Assembly: GCF_963677035.1 (NCBI RefSeq)
Contig: NZ_OY781472.1
Coordinates: 1,550,001-1,614,000, forward strand
Length of the DNA: 64,000 bases
DNA from: an uncultured Hyphomonas sp.
GTDB lineage: Bacteria; Pseudomonadota; Alphaproteobacteria; Caulobacterales; Hyphomonadaceae
Reading direction: 5' to 3'
Shown here piece after piece: positions 52,665-62,191 of the stretch. Each line of letters opens with the position of its first letter. The stretch's first letter is position 1. Below the pieces are notes generated by a model that was not told the DNA's origin, did no database searches, and saw only the letters and a program-made list of their open reading frames with translations. A program made the position numbers and the translations under genes.

Positions 52665-54590
52665 ATGATGCGCCCTGACCCTTTTCATCCTCCGGCTGGC
52701 GGCCAGGCCGGCTCAAAGCCGGGTTACCGGGCCGATGTTGACGGGCTGCGGGCCGTGGCCGTTCTGGCTGTACTCGCTTTTCATGCAGGATGGATCCGGT
52801 TTTCGGGTGGCTTTGCCGGCGTCGACGTCTTCTTTGTGATTTCCGGTTATGTGATCGCGCTCAGCCTGTTCCGTGATTTCGATGCCGGACGGTTTTCTCT
52901 TTCCGGTTTTTTCGCCCGCAGAGCGCGGCGGATCCTGCCCGCGCTGACGGTGGTATTGCTCGGCACGCTGCTGGTAAGCCTTACAATCGTCCCGCCTGTC
53001 TATTTCCAGCCCTTTGCCGACAGCCTGATCGCAGCCTCCCTGTTCTTTTCGAACGTGCATTTCTGGCAGACCAGTTCCTATTTCAACAATGACATGCCGT
53101 TCCGGCCCTTGCTGCACACCTGGTCGCTGGGCGTGGAGGAACAGTTCTATCTCGTGGCGCCGGTTTTCCTGCTGCTGATCCAGCGTTTCCAGATCGGACG
53201 CTGGTTGCTTGTCGTGACCTTGTGCCTGCTCGGGTCTTTCGGGTTGACCCTGTACGCTGTGAGTCATGGCCATATTGATGCGGCGTTCTACCTGCCGTTC
53301 ACGCGGGTCTGGGAATTCCTGCTGGGAGTCCTGATTGCGCGTCTGCCGCGTCCGGCCTTGCCGCGCGGGGTGGGGGAGGCAGGCGCTCTGACCGGACTGG
53401 GGATGATCGCCGGGGCGGTCATCCTGTTCGGGCCGATGTCCCTGCTTTCCGGATTCGCTGTGCTCTTTTCCTGCCTTGGGGCAGGGCTGGTGATCTGGTT
53501 GGGCGGGCCGGCAGGGGAGGGAAGCCGGCCGCTTGTGTCACGCTTTCTGGCATTGCCGCCCGCGGTCTGGATCGGGCGGATCTCCTATTCGCTTTATCTC
53601 GTGCACTGGCCGGTGCTGGTGCTGGCGCCGTTCCTGCTGATGCGCCGGCTGACATTCGGGGAGACGCTGGCCGCGCTGGCGCTTTGCTTCCTGCTGGCCT
53701 GGCTTGTCTACCGCTTTGTCGAAACGCCCCTGCGCCGGATCAGTTGGAAAACACCGGTCGTCCTGGCAGCGGCGGCGGCGTGCGCCCTTGGCACTGCGGC
53801 GGCCGGATGGGCCGGGGCCAGGGTCAATGCCCGTCTGTTCGCCGGTCAGCCGGGTTTCAGCCACGTGCCGGACATTTATGCAGCTGAGAAGGATTGGGGC
53901 GTGGGTACCTGCCTGTTGCGGGATAGCCAGAGCTGGACGGACTGGTCGGCTGAGGCGTGTACGCTGGGCGATGGAGGCGGTGCGCCGACCCTCCTGTTCG
54001 GAGATTCCTTCGCAGCCCATTATATGCCGGGCCTTCGTGAGACCGGACGGGCCGCACGCGCGCCGATTGTCGAATATGCCATGGAAGGGTGTCCACCGAC
54101 CCTGGCACCAGACAGTCCCGGCACGCCGGCCTGCCTGGCCTTCCGGTCGCACGTTCTGGATCTTGCCCGGCAGCTGGACGTCAAACGGGTGATCGTAGCG
54201 GGCAGCTGGCTGGAATACGGCACCAGGGTTTCGGTCCAGGTCGAAAGCACATTAACCGCGTTCAAGGCCGAGGGTCTTGAGGTGACGCTGATCGGCCAAT
54301 CGCCGAATTTCCATATTCCGCCCTATCTGATCCTCGCGCGGACTGAGCCACCGGGAACGGAAGACGCATTCCTGCCGCTGAGCGCCGAGGCGCGCGCAAT
54401 GAATAAGCGGCTTGCCGCGATCGCTTCACGCACCGGTGCTGTTTTTGTCGATCCGACCAGGACGCTTTGTCCGGAGGCGCGTTGCGCGGTCCGGGCCGGG
54501 GGTGAGGATCTTTATCTCGATTATGGTCATTTCACACCGGCCGGCTCCCGCCAGGCGGTGGAGGCCTATTTTCCAGATCCGGCAGGTTGA
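52665..54590 (+). CDS. OafA/YrhL-type acyltransferase with SGNH domain
   Basis: The 641-residue protein has an N-terminal acyltransferase-3 membrane domain (about residues 20-370), with YRADVDGLRAVAVLAVLAFH containing the key His and an FFVISGYVI motif. A C-terminal SGNH domain carries LLFGDSFAAHYMPG (Ser near residue 446) and YLDYGHFTPAGSR with the Asp/His pair. Such fusions O-acetylate lipopolysaccharide O-antigen or other exported glycans. It stands alone between divergent nucleotidyltransferase and epimerase genes. Confidence 0.92.
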   Translation: MMRPDPFHPPAGGQAGSKPGYRADVDGLRAVAVLAVLAFHAGWIRFSGGFAGVDVFFVISGYVIALSLFRDFDAGRFSLSGFFARRARRILPALTVVLLGTLLVSLTIVPPVYFQPFADSLIAASLFFSNVHFWQTSSYFNNDMPFRPLLHTWSLGVEEQFYLVAPVFLLLIQRFQIGRWLLVVTLCLLGSFGLTLYAVSHGHIDAAFYLPFTRVWEFLLGVLIARLPRPALPRGVGEAGALTGLGMIAGAVILFGPMSLLSGFAVLFSCLGAGLVIWLGGPAGEGSRPLVSRFLALPPAVWIGRISYSLYLVHWPVLVLAPFLLMRRLTFGETLAALALCFLLAWLVYRFVETPLRRISWKTPVVLAAAAACALGTAAAGWAGARVNARLFAGQPGFSHVPDIYAAEKDWGVGTCLLRDSQSWTDWSAEACTLGDGGGAPTLLFGDSFAAHYMPGLRETGRAARAPIVEYAMEGCPPTLAPDSPGTPACLAFRSHVLDLARQLDVKRVIVAGSWLEYGTRVSVQVESTLTAFKAEGLEVTLIGQSPNFHIPPYLILARTEPPGTEDAFLPLSAEARAMNKRLAAIASRTGAVFVDPTRTLCPEARCAVRAGGEDLYLDYGHFTPAGSRQAVEAYFPDPAG

Positions 54591-54759
54591 TCTGGCGTTT
54601 GTTCTAATAGAATACACCAATTTGGGGAATTCACCCGGAATGCGGTCGATTTGTCCCGCTTTGGTGGATTTGGAAAGGATTTCTGTGGTGTGAGAGTTGC
54701 TATAGGAAAGTGGGGCGCATGTAACAGTGCGTAGTAGAGTAAAAGGGACAAAAGCACTC

Positions 54760-55692
54760 ATGAAAATTCTGATTACAGGCGGTGCGGGTTATATCGGCTC
54801 GACCATGGTACCGCGACTTCTGGGGCAGGGGCATGAGGTCACCGTGCTCGATACGTTTGAACGTGGCACGACCGAACTGGCTGCCGTGTGCGCGGACGAG
54901 AATTTCACCCCGGTCAAAGGTGATGCCCGCGACACGCGCCTGCTGGACGAACTCGTGCCGCAGGCTGATGTGCTGATCCCGCTGGCTGCCCTTGTTGGCG
55001 CGCCACTCTGCAAACTGGACCCGATTGCCGCCAAGACCCTCAATCAGGAAGCGGTTGTGGACCTCGTCAAGCGGACCTCCAAGGACCAGAAAGTCGTCTT
55101 CCCGGTCACCAATTCCGGATATGGTATCGGGGAAAGCGGCAAGTTCTGCACCGAGGAAAGCCCGCTGAACCCGATCTCTCTCTATGGTATCACCAAAGTG
55201 GAAGCCGAGAAGGCCGTGCTCGACAATGGCAATGGCGTGACGCTGCGCCTGGCCACCGTGTTTGGCATGGCCCCGCGCATGCGTCTGGACCTGCTGGTCA
55301 ATGACTTCACCTGGCGTGCCGTGACCGACCGGGCCGTCGTCATCTTCGAAGGCCACTTCAAGCGCAACTACATCCACGTCCGCGATGTGGTGAAAGGCTT
55401 CGAGCACGCGATTGCGAATTTCGACACGATGCGCGGCGAGCCTTACAATCTCGGCCTGTCGGATGCGAACCTGTCCAAGATCGAGCTTTGCCAGAAGATC
55501 CAGGCACACGTGCCGAGCTTCGTCTATCTCGAAGCGCCGATCGGCGAAGACCCGGACAAGCGTGACTACATCGTTTCGAATGAGAAAGTGGAAGCCACGG
55601 GCTGGCGTCCCGACTGGTCTCTTGACCGCGGCATCGCTGAACTGCTGCGCGGCTACAAGATGATCCGCAACTCCCGCTACTCGAACGTCTAA
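54760..55692 (+). CDS. NAD-dependent nucleotide-sugar epimerase/dehydratase
   Basis: ATG at 54760 follows AAAAGGGA and gives 310 residues, starting at the NAD motif ILITGGAGYIGSTM. The active site is SGYGIG...SLYGITKVEAE with Tyr and Lys near residues 143 and 147. It is a WcaG-type extended SDR with unknown substrate. It forms an operon with the GHMP kinase (9-base gap) and the aminotransferase downstream; all three likely act on one sugar route, ending in the terminator at 58182. Confidence 0.87.
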   Translation: MKILITGGAGYIGSTMVPRLLGQGHEVTVLDTFERGTTELAAVCADENFTPVKGDARDTRLLDELVPQADVLIPLAALVGAPLCKLDPIAAKTLNQEAVVDLVKRTSKDQKVVFPVTNSGYGIGESGKFCTEESPLNPISLYGITKVEAEKAVLDNGNGVTLRLATVFGMAPRMRLDLLVNDFTWRAVTDRAVVIFEGHFKRNYIHVRDVVKGFEHAIANFDTMRGEPYNLGLSDANLSKIELCQKIQAHVPSFVYLEAPIGEDPDKRDYIVSNEKVEATGWRPDWSLDRGIAELLRGYKMIRNSRYSNV

Positions 55693-55701
55693 GGTCTCGT
55701 A

Positions 55702-56739
55702 ATGATCATTGTCCGCAGTCCGCTTCGTGTCTCCTTCTTCGGAGGCGGTACCGATCACCCCTCCTGGCTGGAGCGCGGGGAGAAGGGGGCCGTGCTGTCG
55801 ACATCGATCGATAAGTACATCTATATCCAGCTACGCCGGCTGCCGGCGGTGTTTGATTTCAATTACCGTGTCGCCTGGGGCATGCTGGAAGAAGTATCGA
55901 CCATCAACGAGATCCAGCATCCGGTCGTGCGCGAAGTGCTGAAGCACTACGCCGGCGACAATGAGACGGGCTATGAGGTGATCCACAACTCCGACTTGCC
56001 GTCCAAGTCGGGCCTGGGGTCCTCCTCTTCCTTCACCGTGTCATTGCTGCACGCCTTTTTCGGCAATCAGGAAATGCTCAGCTCAAAGAAGAAGCTGGCG
56101 CGCGAAGCCATCTTTGTCGAGCAGAAGCTGCTGGGGGAAACGGTTGGCTATCAGGACCAGATTGCGGCGGCCCATGGGGGGCTGAACCGGATCGAGTTTT
56201 CCGAAGACGGCGATTATGACATCTTTCCAATCCGCTTGCCGGCTGCGCGCCGCAAGGTGCTGGAAGACTCGATGATGCTGTTCTTCACCGGCTTTACCCG
56301 CTTCGCCGACGAGATCGAAAAGCGCAAGGTGGCGAAGTTCGGTGACCGAACGAAAGAGTTGCGCGCGATCTATGACATGGTGGGCGAGGGCGAGCAGATT
56401 CTCACGGATCCGTCCCGCGACATCAATGATTTCGGCGCGCTTCTCAATGAGACCTGGATGAACAAGAAAGCCCTCGACGCCTCGGTTTCCAATCCTGAGA
56501 TCGACGAGCGCTATGAGGCGGCTCTCAAGGCTGGTGCGCTTGGTGGAAAGCTGCTGGGCGCAGGCGGTGGCGGCTTCCTTCTGATGTTCGTTCCACCCAC
56601 AAAGCGCGCTGCTGTCATGGCCGCGATGAAGGGGATGACCCATGTGCCGCTGCGTATGGAACGGAGCGGATCGCAGGTCGTTCTTTATGATCCGGAACTG
56701 GATTCCAACTATCTTCCCGCCGGGGCCAAGGTTTCCTGA
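55702..56739 (+). CDS. GHMP-family sugar kinase (HddA-like)
   Basis: The 345-residue kinase has the N-terminal substrate motif RSPLRVSFFGGGTDHPSW (residues 5-22), the ATP motif LPSKSGLGSSSSFTVS near residue 95, and the C-terminal GGKLLGAGGGGFLL. These are diagnostic of D-glycero-alpha-D-manno-heptose-7-phosphate kinase and related sugar kinases. With a GmhB-type phosphatase and a nucleotidyltransferase at 62188, it fits a GDP-D-glycero-D-manno-heptose pathway. It is cytoplasmic. Isomerase gmhA is not visible in the window. Confidence 0.87.
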   Translation: MIIVRSPLRVSFFGGGTDHPSWLERGEKGAVLSTSIDKYIYIQLRRLPAVFDFNYRVAWGMLEEVSTINEIQHPVVREVLKHYAGDNETGYEVIHNSDLPSKSGLGSSSSFTVSLLHAFFGNQEMLSSKKKLAREAIFVEQKLLGETVGYQDQIAAAHGGLNRIEFSEDGDYDIFPIRLPAARRKVLEDSMMLFFTGFTRFADEIEKRKVAKFGDRTKELRAIYDMVGEGEQILTDPSRDINDFGALLNETWMNKKALDASVSNPEIDERYEAALKAGALGGKLLGAGGGGFLLMFVPPTKRAAVMAAMKGMTHVPLRMERSGSQVVLYDPELDSNYLPAGAKVS

Positions 56740-56741
56740 AC

Positions 56742-58154
56742 ATGATTGAAATTGATGTGTCTGCACAGATTGCTGCCATGAGCTGCGCGCAAGGCGATGT
56801 GCTGTTCGCCGGGCTCGAAAAGGCATTGGACAATGGACGAGGCTTTGTCTTCGTCACGGATGCTGGCGGCAAGCTGTTGGGCTATGCCGATCTCACCATG
56901 ATGCGGGAAGCCTTCATGAAGGGCGGGCATCTTTCCAGCCAGACGGTTGGCGATGTGACTGCGCCCTGGGGCAGTGCAAAAGAGCCGCTGGGTGTGGAGC
57001 CTGTGCTGGATGGTCAAGGCTGTCTCTGCGGGATCGACGAGTCCGGCCCGCAGCCCTTCCTGCCGGTGTCGGAGCCTGACCTGACGCACCACGAAATGCG
57101 CAATGCGTTCGACGCGTTCCTGTCGACCTGGATCTCCTCGACCGGTGACTATATTCGCCGCTTTGAACGGGAATTTGCCGAGAAGATGGGGATGGCCCAC
57201 GGCGTTGCGACGTCCAACGGCACCGTCTCGCTTCACCTTGCCATGGCAACGCTGGGCATCGGGGAAGGGGACGAAGTGATCGTTCCGGACCTGACGTTCG
57301 CGGCCTCCATCAATACGGTGATGCATGTGGGAGCCCGTCCGGTCCTGGTCGATGTCGACCGGGATACCTGGTGCCTGTCAGCCGAAGCGGTCGAGCGCGC
57401 CATCACGCCGCGTACGCGCGCCATCATGCCTGTCCACGTCTTCGGCCGTCCGTCGCAGATGACGGAAATCGTCGAACTGGCGCAGGCCCGTGGCCTCTAC
57501 ATCATCGAAGACTGCGCTGAAGCGCATGGCGCGAAATATGACGGCCAGCCGATCGGGTCCTTCTCCGATATTTCCAGTTTTTCCTTCTTTGCCAACAAGA
57601 TCATCACCACGGGCGAAGGCGGGATCTGCCTGACCAATGATACGGATATTGCAACCCGCATGCGGATGTTGCGCGATCATGGCATGCGGCCGGAGCGCCG
57701 TTATTGGCACGAAGAGCCTGGTTTCAATTTCCGCATGACCAATATGCAGGCCGCCATCGGGTGCGCCCAGATCGAGCGGATGGACGAGCTGCTTGCAATG
57801 CGCGCGGCTGTTTATGACCGCTATGTCGAAGCCCTCTCGGGCATTCCCGGCGTGTCTTTCCCGCCGCCGATGGACCAGCGTGCCCAGCCGGTGACATGGT
57901 TTGCGTGTGCCCAGGTGCCGGAAGACAAGCGCGCCGACCTCATTGCCGCCTGCAAGGCCGCGAATATCGATCTGCGCCCCTTCTTCCACGGCCTGTCGTC
58001 GATGCCTGCCTATCGTCAGTATGCCCGGAAGTGCCCGAACAGCACCTGGCTGTCCCGCACGGGTGTCAACCTGCCAACCTCGCGCCGCGTAGACGATGCG
58101 ATGGTCGCCCGGATTGCCGGTGTGTTCGAAAGCGTGCTGGGCAAGAAAGCCTAG
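56742..58154 (+). CDS. CBS-like domain fused to DegT/DnrJ/EryC1 aminotransferase
   Basis: The 470-residue protein begins with about 100 residues that read as a single CBS-like motif (FVFVTDAGGKLLGYADLTMMREAF near 35-58, then a VEPVLDGQGCLCG strand). The PLP-dependent sugar aminotransferase domain follows, with Asp257 in YIIEDCAEAHG and Lys286 in FFANKIITTGEGG as the cofactor Lys. Perosamine-synthase-like enzymes of this class install an amino group on 4-keto sugars. The CBS part is unusual. It follows the kinase gene by two bases. Confidence 0.88.
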   Translation: MIEIDVSAQIAAMSCAQGDVLFAGLEKALDNGRGFVFVTDAGGKLLGYADLTMMREAFMKGGHLSSQTVGDVTAPWGSAKEPLGVEPVLDGQGCLCGIDESGPQPFLPVSEPDLTHHEMRNAFDAFLSTWISSTGDYIRRFEREFAEKMGMAHGVATSNGTVSLHLAMATLGIGEGDEVIVPDLTFAASINTVMHVGARPVLVDVDRDTWCLSAEAVERAITPRTRAIMPVHVFGRPSQMTEIVELAQARGLYIIEDCAEAHGAKYDGQPIGSFSDISSFSFFANKIITTGEGGICLTNDTDIATRMRMLRDHGMRPERRYWHEEPGFNFRMTNMQAAIGCAQIERMDELLAMRAAVYDRYVEALSGIPGVSFPPPMDQRAQPVTWFACAQVPEDKRADLIAACKAANIDLRPFFHGLSSMPAYRQYARKCPNSTWLSRTGVNLPTSRRVDDAMVARIAGVFESVLGKKA

Positions 58155-58181
58155 GCAACACGTTCGGACGAAACCAAAAAA

Positions 58182-58209
58182 GGGCGCTCCAGCGGAGCGC
58201 CCTTTTTTT
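58182..58209 (+). terminator. Strong Rho-independent terminator of the kinase-aminotransferase operon
   Basis: GGGCGCTCC (58182-58190), an AGC loop and GGAGCGCCC (58194-58202) are followed by seven T residues; six A residues before the stem make it usable from both sides, since the gene at 58230 ends nearby on the other strand. Confidence 0.92.
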
Positions 58210-58229
58210 GTATCTGCTTGCATGCTGCC

Positions 58230-59483
58230 TCAGTCGCGGATCGGATAGCGCATCCAGTCATGGGCGAGCAGGGCGGCGTCTTCTGAATCTAGACGGCGTC
58301 CGGCTGCACGGCGGTAGGTGGCGCGGTTGGCGCGGGCCGTGCGCAGGAAGTCGAAATCGGACAGGCGCACCTTGCCTTTCGCAATAAGGTCAGCACAAAG
58401 TGCATCGTCGGTGAAGAGGCGCTCTATCACTCTGCCCATGTCATGCGGGTCCATAGGATCGAACAGGAGGCCGGCATCACCAACCTGTTCGGGCAAGGCG
58501 GTGACGTTTGAACTGGCCACAGGAATACCCTCCGCCCAGGCTTCGAAAATCGGCAGGCTGTTGGCTTCGAACAGGCTCGGTACGACCAGACAGCGGGCCA
58601 TCTGATAGATCGCACGCAGATCTTCATTTGACACAAATCCCAGAAACTGGACCTGGTTTTCGAGGCCGAGTTCGCGCATGCGGCTGTCCAGCGCTTCGCG
58701 GCTCGGCTCGTGCCGGGCTCCGGTGGAGACCAGCGGCACGGTCAGGCCCTTTTCATCCCGCAGCCAGGCCATCGCCTCGAACAGGCGCAAATGGTTTTTG
58801 TGCGGCCAGGTATTGTTCGGATAGAAGATGTAGCGCTCGGGCAGGACGTATTTGGCGCGGGTTGATGCCTTGTCCTCGTCGGATACCTCCGCCAGCAATT
58901 GCGTGGGCGCCGCTTCCGGAATGATCTGCACCTTGTCAGGGCTCACGGCAAACTGGGCGACAACGTCATCCTTGATCCATTGCGAATTCACGATGATCGC
59001 ATGCGATGTGCGGCAGGCAGCCCGGTAAATCGTTTCGCGCCAGGTGAGATCTGAAAGGTCGAAGAATTGCGGATAATGCAGATGCTGCAGGTCGTGCGGA
59101 TTGTAGACGGTCGGGATGGCGCAATAAGTGAAGCCCTGAGTGGGCTGGTGCAGCACATCCAGGTCGAGGCTCTCCAGCCAACCGTCTGAGATTGGCACCT
59201 GCGGCCAGCCAACTCTGCCGTCCCGGCCAAGCGCCTTGTTCGCCATGCCTTTCACGCGGCGCAGCAGATCGCGGACCGGATTGCCAGAGGAGGCTGGGCG
59301 CATTTCAAAGCGCTGGTTTGCGGCAAGCGGGCTCAGCCAGTCGACCTGGTTCTGGTTCTCGACGATCAGGACGTAGGTTTCCGGCCCGTCCAGCTTCCCC
59401 AGCGCCGTAATCAGGCTGCGTAGGGCCGTCGCGATACCGCCATGTATTCCCGGCTCGACGTCTACAATGATGCCAACCTTCAA
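58230..59483 (-). CDS. Family 4 glycosyltransferase (GT-B), TTG start
   Basis: TTG at 59483 is preferred because GGAGGAG lies upstream at correct spacing and the protein then starts MKVGIIVDVEPGIHGG, the usual first strand of a GT4 enzyme. Earlier Met codons add 57 implausible residues. The 417-residue protein has YIFYPNNTWPHKNHLRLFEAM near 213 (mannosyltransferase-like), PSLFEANSLPIFEAWAEG with the E-x7-E pair, and LLFDPMDPHDM. It transfers a sugar during glycan assembly in the cytoplasm. It ends at the shared terminator. Confidence 0.88.
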   Translation of the reverse strand: MKVGIIVDVEPGIHGGIATALRSLITALGKLDGPETYVLIVENQNQVDWLSPLAANQRFEMRPASSGNPVRDLLRRVKGMANKALGRDGRVGWPQVPISDGWLESLDLDVLHQPTQGFTYCAIPTVYNPHDLQHLHYPQFFDLSDLTWRETIYRAACRTSHAIIVNSQWIKDDVVAQFAVSPDKVQIIPEAAPTQLLAEVSDEDKASTRAKYVLPERYIFYPNNTWPHKNHLRLFEAMAWLRDEKGLTVPLVSTGARHEPSREALDSRMRELGLENQVQFLGFVSNEDLRAIYQMARCLVVPSLFEANSLPIFEAWAEGIPVASSNVTALPEQVGDAGLLFDPMDPHDMGRVIERLFTDDALCADLIAKGKVRLSDFDFLRTARANRATYRRAAGRRLDSEDAALLAHDWMRYPIRD

Positions 59484-59724
59484 AATCCTGTCTCCTCCCT
59501 GGAGCGACTGTATCGATCCAGTCCAAATGTGTTGGTGCGGGTCTCCAATGGGGACAGCACGCAAGTCTGATTCAATTGGCCCTTTTATGGACCGTTTCTT
59601 GAAATTCCGTGTTAGTGGAAACAGGAAGTTTACTGGAATAGTGTTTGCAACCAAAACGGAGTTTTCGCGTCATGCTGCTGCAGGACGTGTTGGCGTATAG
59701 TAGAGGCGTTCAGACGGCGTATAT

Positions 59725-60945
59725 ATGAGACTGGTTGCACCCTTCGGCTTTTATGGCAGCGGCAATATTGGCGATGAAGCCACGCTGTTGGGGTTTGGCC
59801 GCCTTATTGACCGTTTTGGCGGAAGCGTCGGGGTTGATGTCGCCTCCAGCGATCCGGCCCACACGCAGCGGGTAGAGCCGGCGTTTCGCTACTACAAGTA
59901 TATTGACGGGATTATGGGGTTTCCGGCCAAGTTGCATGCCCATATGGGGGCCGGCTATATCATTCCGGGCGGCACTCCGATCATGGACAATCTGGGCGAC
60001 TGGCCGCTGCTGAGCCTTGGCGGCATGCTCCAGCACGCTGGAAACTGGGGCAAACCCGCCGCCTTTGTCGGCGTCGGCGTCGAGCAGCTCCGCCACGACA
60101 TTTCGCGCCAGCGGGTCCAGGAGCAGATCATTCCGAACGTTATGTGCTGGAGCGTGCGCAGCGTGCATGACCAGGACCGGCTGCTGGACCTTGGGGTCGC
60201 GCCGGAACTTATCACCGTTGCCGCCGACATGGCCTGGCTGCTAGACTCCGCAGGGCCTGCCTATGGCCGAAAGGTAACCCAGCGCCTTGGGCTGGGCGGC
60301 CGGCCAGTCATCGGCGTCAACATCAATGCTGAAGACCATATGATGGAGGCGGCGCCACGTTTGTTCACCGAACTGGCCGCCGGACTGGACGATCTGGTCA
60401 CTCGCCATGGCGCGCGTGTTTTATTCCTCTTCAACGAAGTGCGGGAGGGGGACACCTATGACCAGGCAGCCGCGGATCTGGTTCGTTCACTGATGTCGCG
60501 CAAGGATGCCGTCCTTATGGGACCATCTGATTACCTTACGCCGCAGGAGATGATGTCGATCATTGCACAGTGTGCGATGACGATTTCGACGCGGTATCAT
60601 TTTTGTGTTTTTTCCGCGCTGCAGGGCGTTCCGTTCCTGGGGATCCGCCGCTCTGACAAGGTGAGTGATTTGTGCCGGGACCTTGGCTGGAAAGCCGCGC
60701 TTGATCCGGATGCCGCAGCGCGCACGGACATTTCCGCGATGGGCGACCGGTTGCTGGGGGATCCGTCCGCCGAGTTGACTAAACTGACAGAGAAGATTGC
60801 GGCCATGCGTGTACGGGCCGAAGATAACAGGATCGCGTTGGATGCCTTGCTTGGGGACATGCGTGGGGTCGGACTGCAGACCTGGATGCGCCATGCGGCC
60901 GGCCGGGTCGGACAAAAACTGGGAGTGGGGTTCGATGAGACCTGA
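59725..60945 (+). CDS. Polysaccharide pyruvyl transferase family protein
   Basis: The 406-residue protein has the CsaB/WcaK-type GT-B-like fold: FGFYGSGNIGDEATLLGFGRLI at residues 6-27, SWRxxHDQDR-like region near 145, and CAMTISTRYHFCVFSALQGVPFLGI near residue 290, with the conserved TRxH. It may transfer pyruvate from phosphoenolpyruvate to form a ketal on a sugar, though some family members have other uses. It overlaps the GT4 gene downstream by 11 bases, so the two are coupled. Confidence 0.85.
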   Translation: MRLVAPFGFYGSGNIGDEATLLGFGRLIDRFGGSVGVDVASSDPAHTQRVEPAFRYYKYIDGIMGFPAKLHAHMGAGYIIPGGTPIMDNLGDWPLLSLGGMLQHAGNWGKPAAFVGVGVEQLRHDISRQRVQEQIIPNVMCWSVRSVHDQDRLLDLGVAPELITVAADMAWLLDSAGPAYGRKVTQRLGLGGRPVIGVNINAEDHMMEAAPRLFTELAAGLDDLVTRHGARVLFLFNEVREGDTYDQAAADLVRSLMSRKDAVLMGPSDYLTPQEMMSIIAQCAMTISTRYHFCVFSALQGVPFLGIRRSDKVSDLCRDLGWKAALDPDAAARTDISAMGDRLLGDPSAELTKLTEKIAAMRVRAEDNRIALDALLGDMRGVGLQTWMRHAAGRVGQKLGVGFDET

Positions 60946-62191
60946 GGCGAAAAAAGTTCTGGTGATTACGGGCGTGTTTCCGCCGATGCCGATTGCGGAG
61001 GGGGACCATATTGCGCGGCTTAGCGAGGGGCTGGCGGAGCGCGGATATTCTGTCGATGTGCTGACCAGTAAGCAGGCGGATGGCAAGAGTGTCAAAGGCT
61101 GCCGCGTCCATGCGGAAATGGAGACCTGGAACTGGTCTTCGCAAGGCAAGGTGCTGCGCTTTGCACAGGACCTGAAGCCGGACCTGATTTTTATCTGGTT
61201 CATCGGCATGGCGTTTGAGTTTCATCCGATGATCTCACTGCTGCCGACGCGTTTGAAAGCAGCTCTGCCGGACACGCAGGTTGTGACCCAGATCACTGCG
61301 CCGGTCGGTGTGCGTCCGAAAAATCATCCGTTCCTGACCCGGTTGAACCTGAAACTGTCTGCGCGTGCACTGGGTGGTGGGAACATCAGCTATGAGTATG
61401 GCACGATCTTGCGGGACAGCGATCAGGTCATTGCCATGGCAAAACCTCATCTCGAACGGTTTGCCGAACACATGCCGGGACTGGAAGAGAAAGCCGTCAT
61501 CATTCCTCCACCGCCTCTAATTCCGATGAGTGCTCCCGGTGACGCGTCGCGCCTGAAGGGGCGGGCGATGCTGGGTGTTCCGGCGGATGCGCCGCTGTTT
61601 GCCTATTTTGGCCGCCTATATGTCGGCAAGGGCCTTGAATATCTCATCCGTGGTTTCGCCAGGGTGCGGGCGCAGGTGCCTGATGCGCGCCTTGCCATCA
61701 TCGGTGGTGCCGCGCCGGATTACTTCAAGTCCGGCTGGAGCGTCGATGACCTGCACGCGATTGCCCGCGAAGAGGGGATTGAGGACGCGATCAGCTGGAC
61801 CGGAGAGTTCCCGTTCGACACCGATGCCGGCTCGCTTTACCTGCGTGCTGCGGATTATGCCGTTTTGCCCTTCTCTGAGGGCGCCGCGCTGAACAACAGT
61901 TCCATCGCGGCCTGCGCGGCGCATGACTTGCCAGTCATCACAACGCTGGGAGAGCGTCCGGAACCGGAATTTGTCGATCAGCAGAACGTGCTGCTCGTTC
62001 AGCCGAAGGATGCGGACGCACTGGCCGAAGGCATGATGCGCTTACTGAAGGATGCGGATCTGACGTCACATCTTCGCGCTGGGTCGGTTACGCTGACGAA
62101 GCGATATTTCAGCTGGGAGGCGACCCTCGATAGCACAGTAAAAGTGTTCGAAGGCGCACTGAAGTCAAAAGCGCTTAGAGAGCTGGCATGA
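60935..62191 (+). CDS. Family 4 glycosyltransferase (GT-B)
   Basis: ATG at 60935 is chosen; the frame upstream to 60797 merely lies across the end of the pyruvyl transferase gene. The 418-residue enzyme begins KVLVITGVFPPMPIAEGDHIARL, a GT4 N-terminal strand with a donor loop. It carries FAYFGRLYVGKGLEYLIRGFA near residue 225 and LPFSEGAALNNSSIAACAAHDLPV near residue 310 in place of the more usual EGFG-type motif. It overlaps the next gene by four bases (ATGA). It adds one sugar of the surface glycan. Confidence 0.88.
   Translation: MRPEAKKVLVITGVFPPMPIAEGDHIARLSEGLAERGYSVDVLTSKQADGKSVKGCRVHAEMETWNWSSQGKVLRFAQDLKPDLIFIWFIGMAFEFHPMISLLPTRLKAALPDTQVVTQITAPVGVRPKNHPFLTRLNLKLSARALGGGNISYEYGTILRDSDQVIAMAKPHLERFAEHMPGLEEKAVIIPPPPLIPMSAPGDASRLKGRAMLGVPADAPLFAYFGRLYVGKGLEYLIRGFARVRAQVPDARLAIIGGAAPDYFKSGWSVDDLHAIAREEGIEDAISWTGEFPFDTDAGSLYLRAADYAVLPFSEGAALNNSSIAACAAHDLPVITTLGERPEPEFVDQQNVLLVQPKDADALAEGMMRLLKDADLTSHLRAGSVTLTKRYFSWEATLDSTVKVFEGALKSKALRELA

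Noticed and set aside
54700..55758. 352-codon minus-strand open frame
   Set aside because: Complement of the SDR gene at 54760; no ribosome site and Asp/His-rich composition typical of antisense frames.
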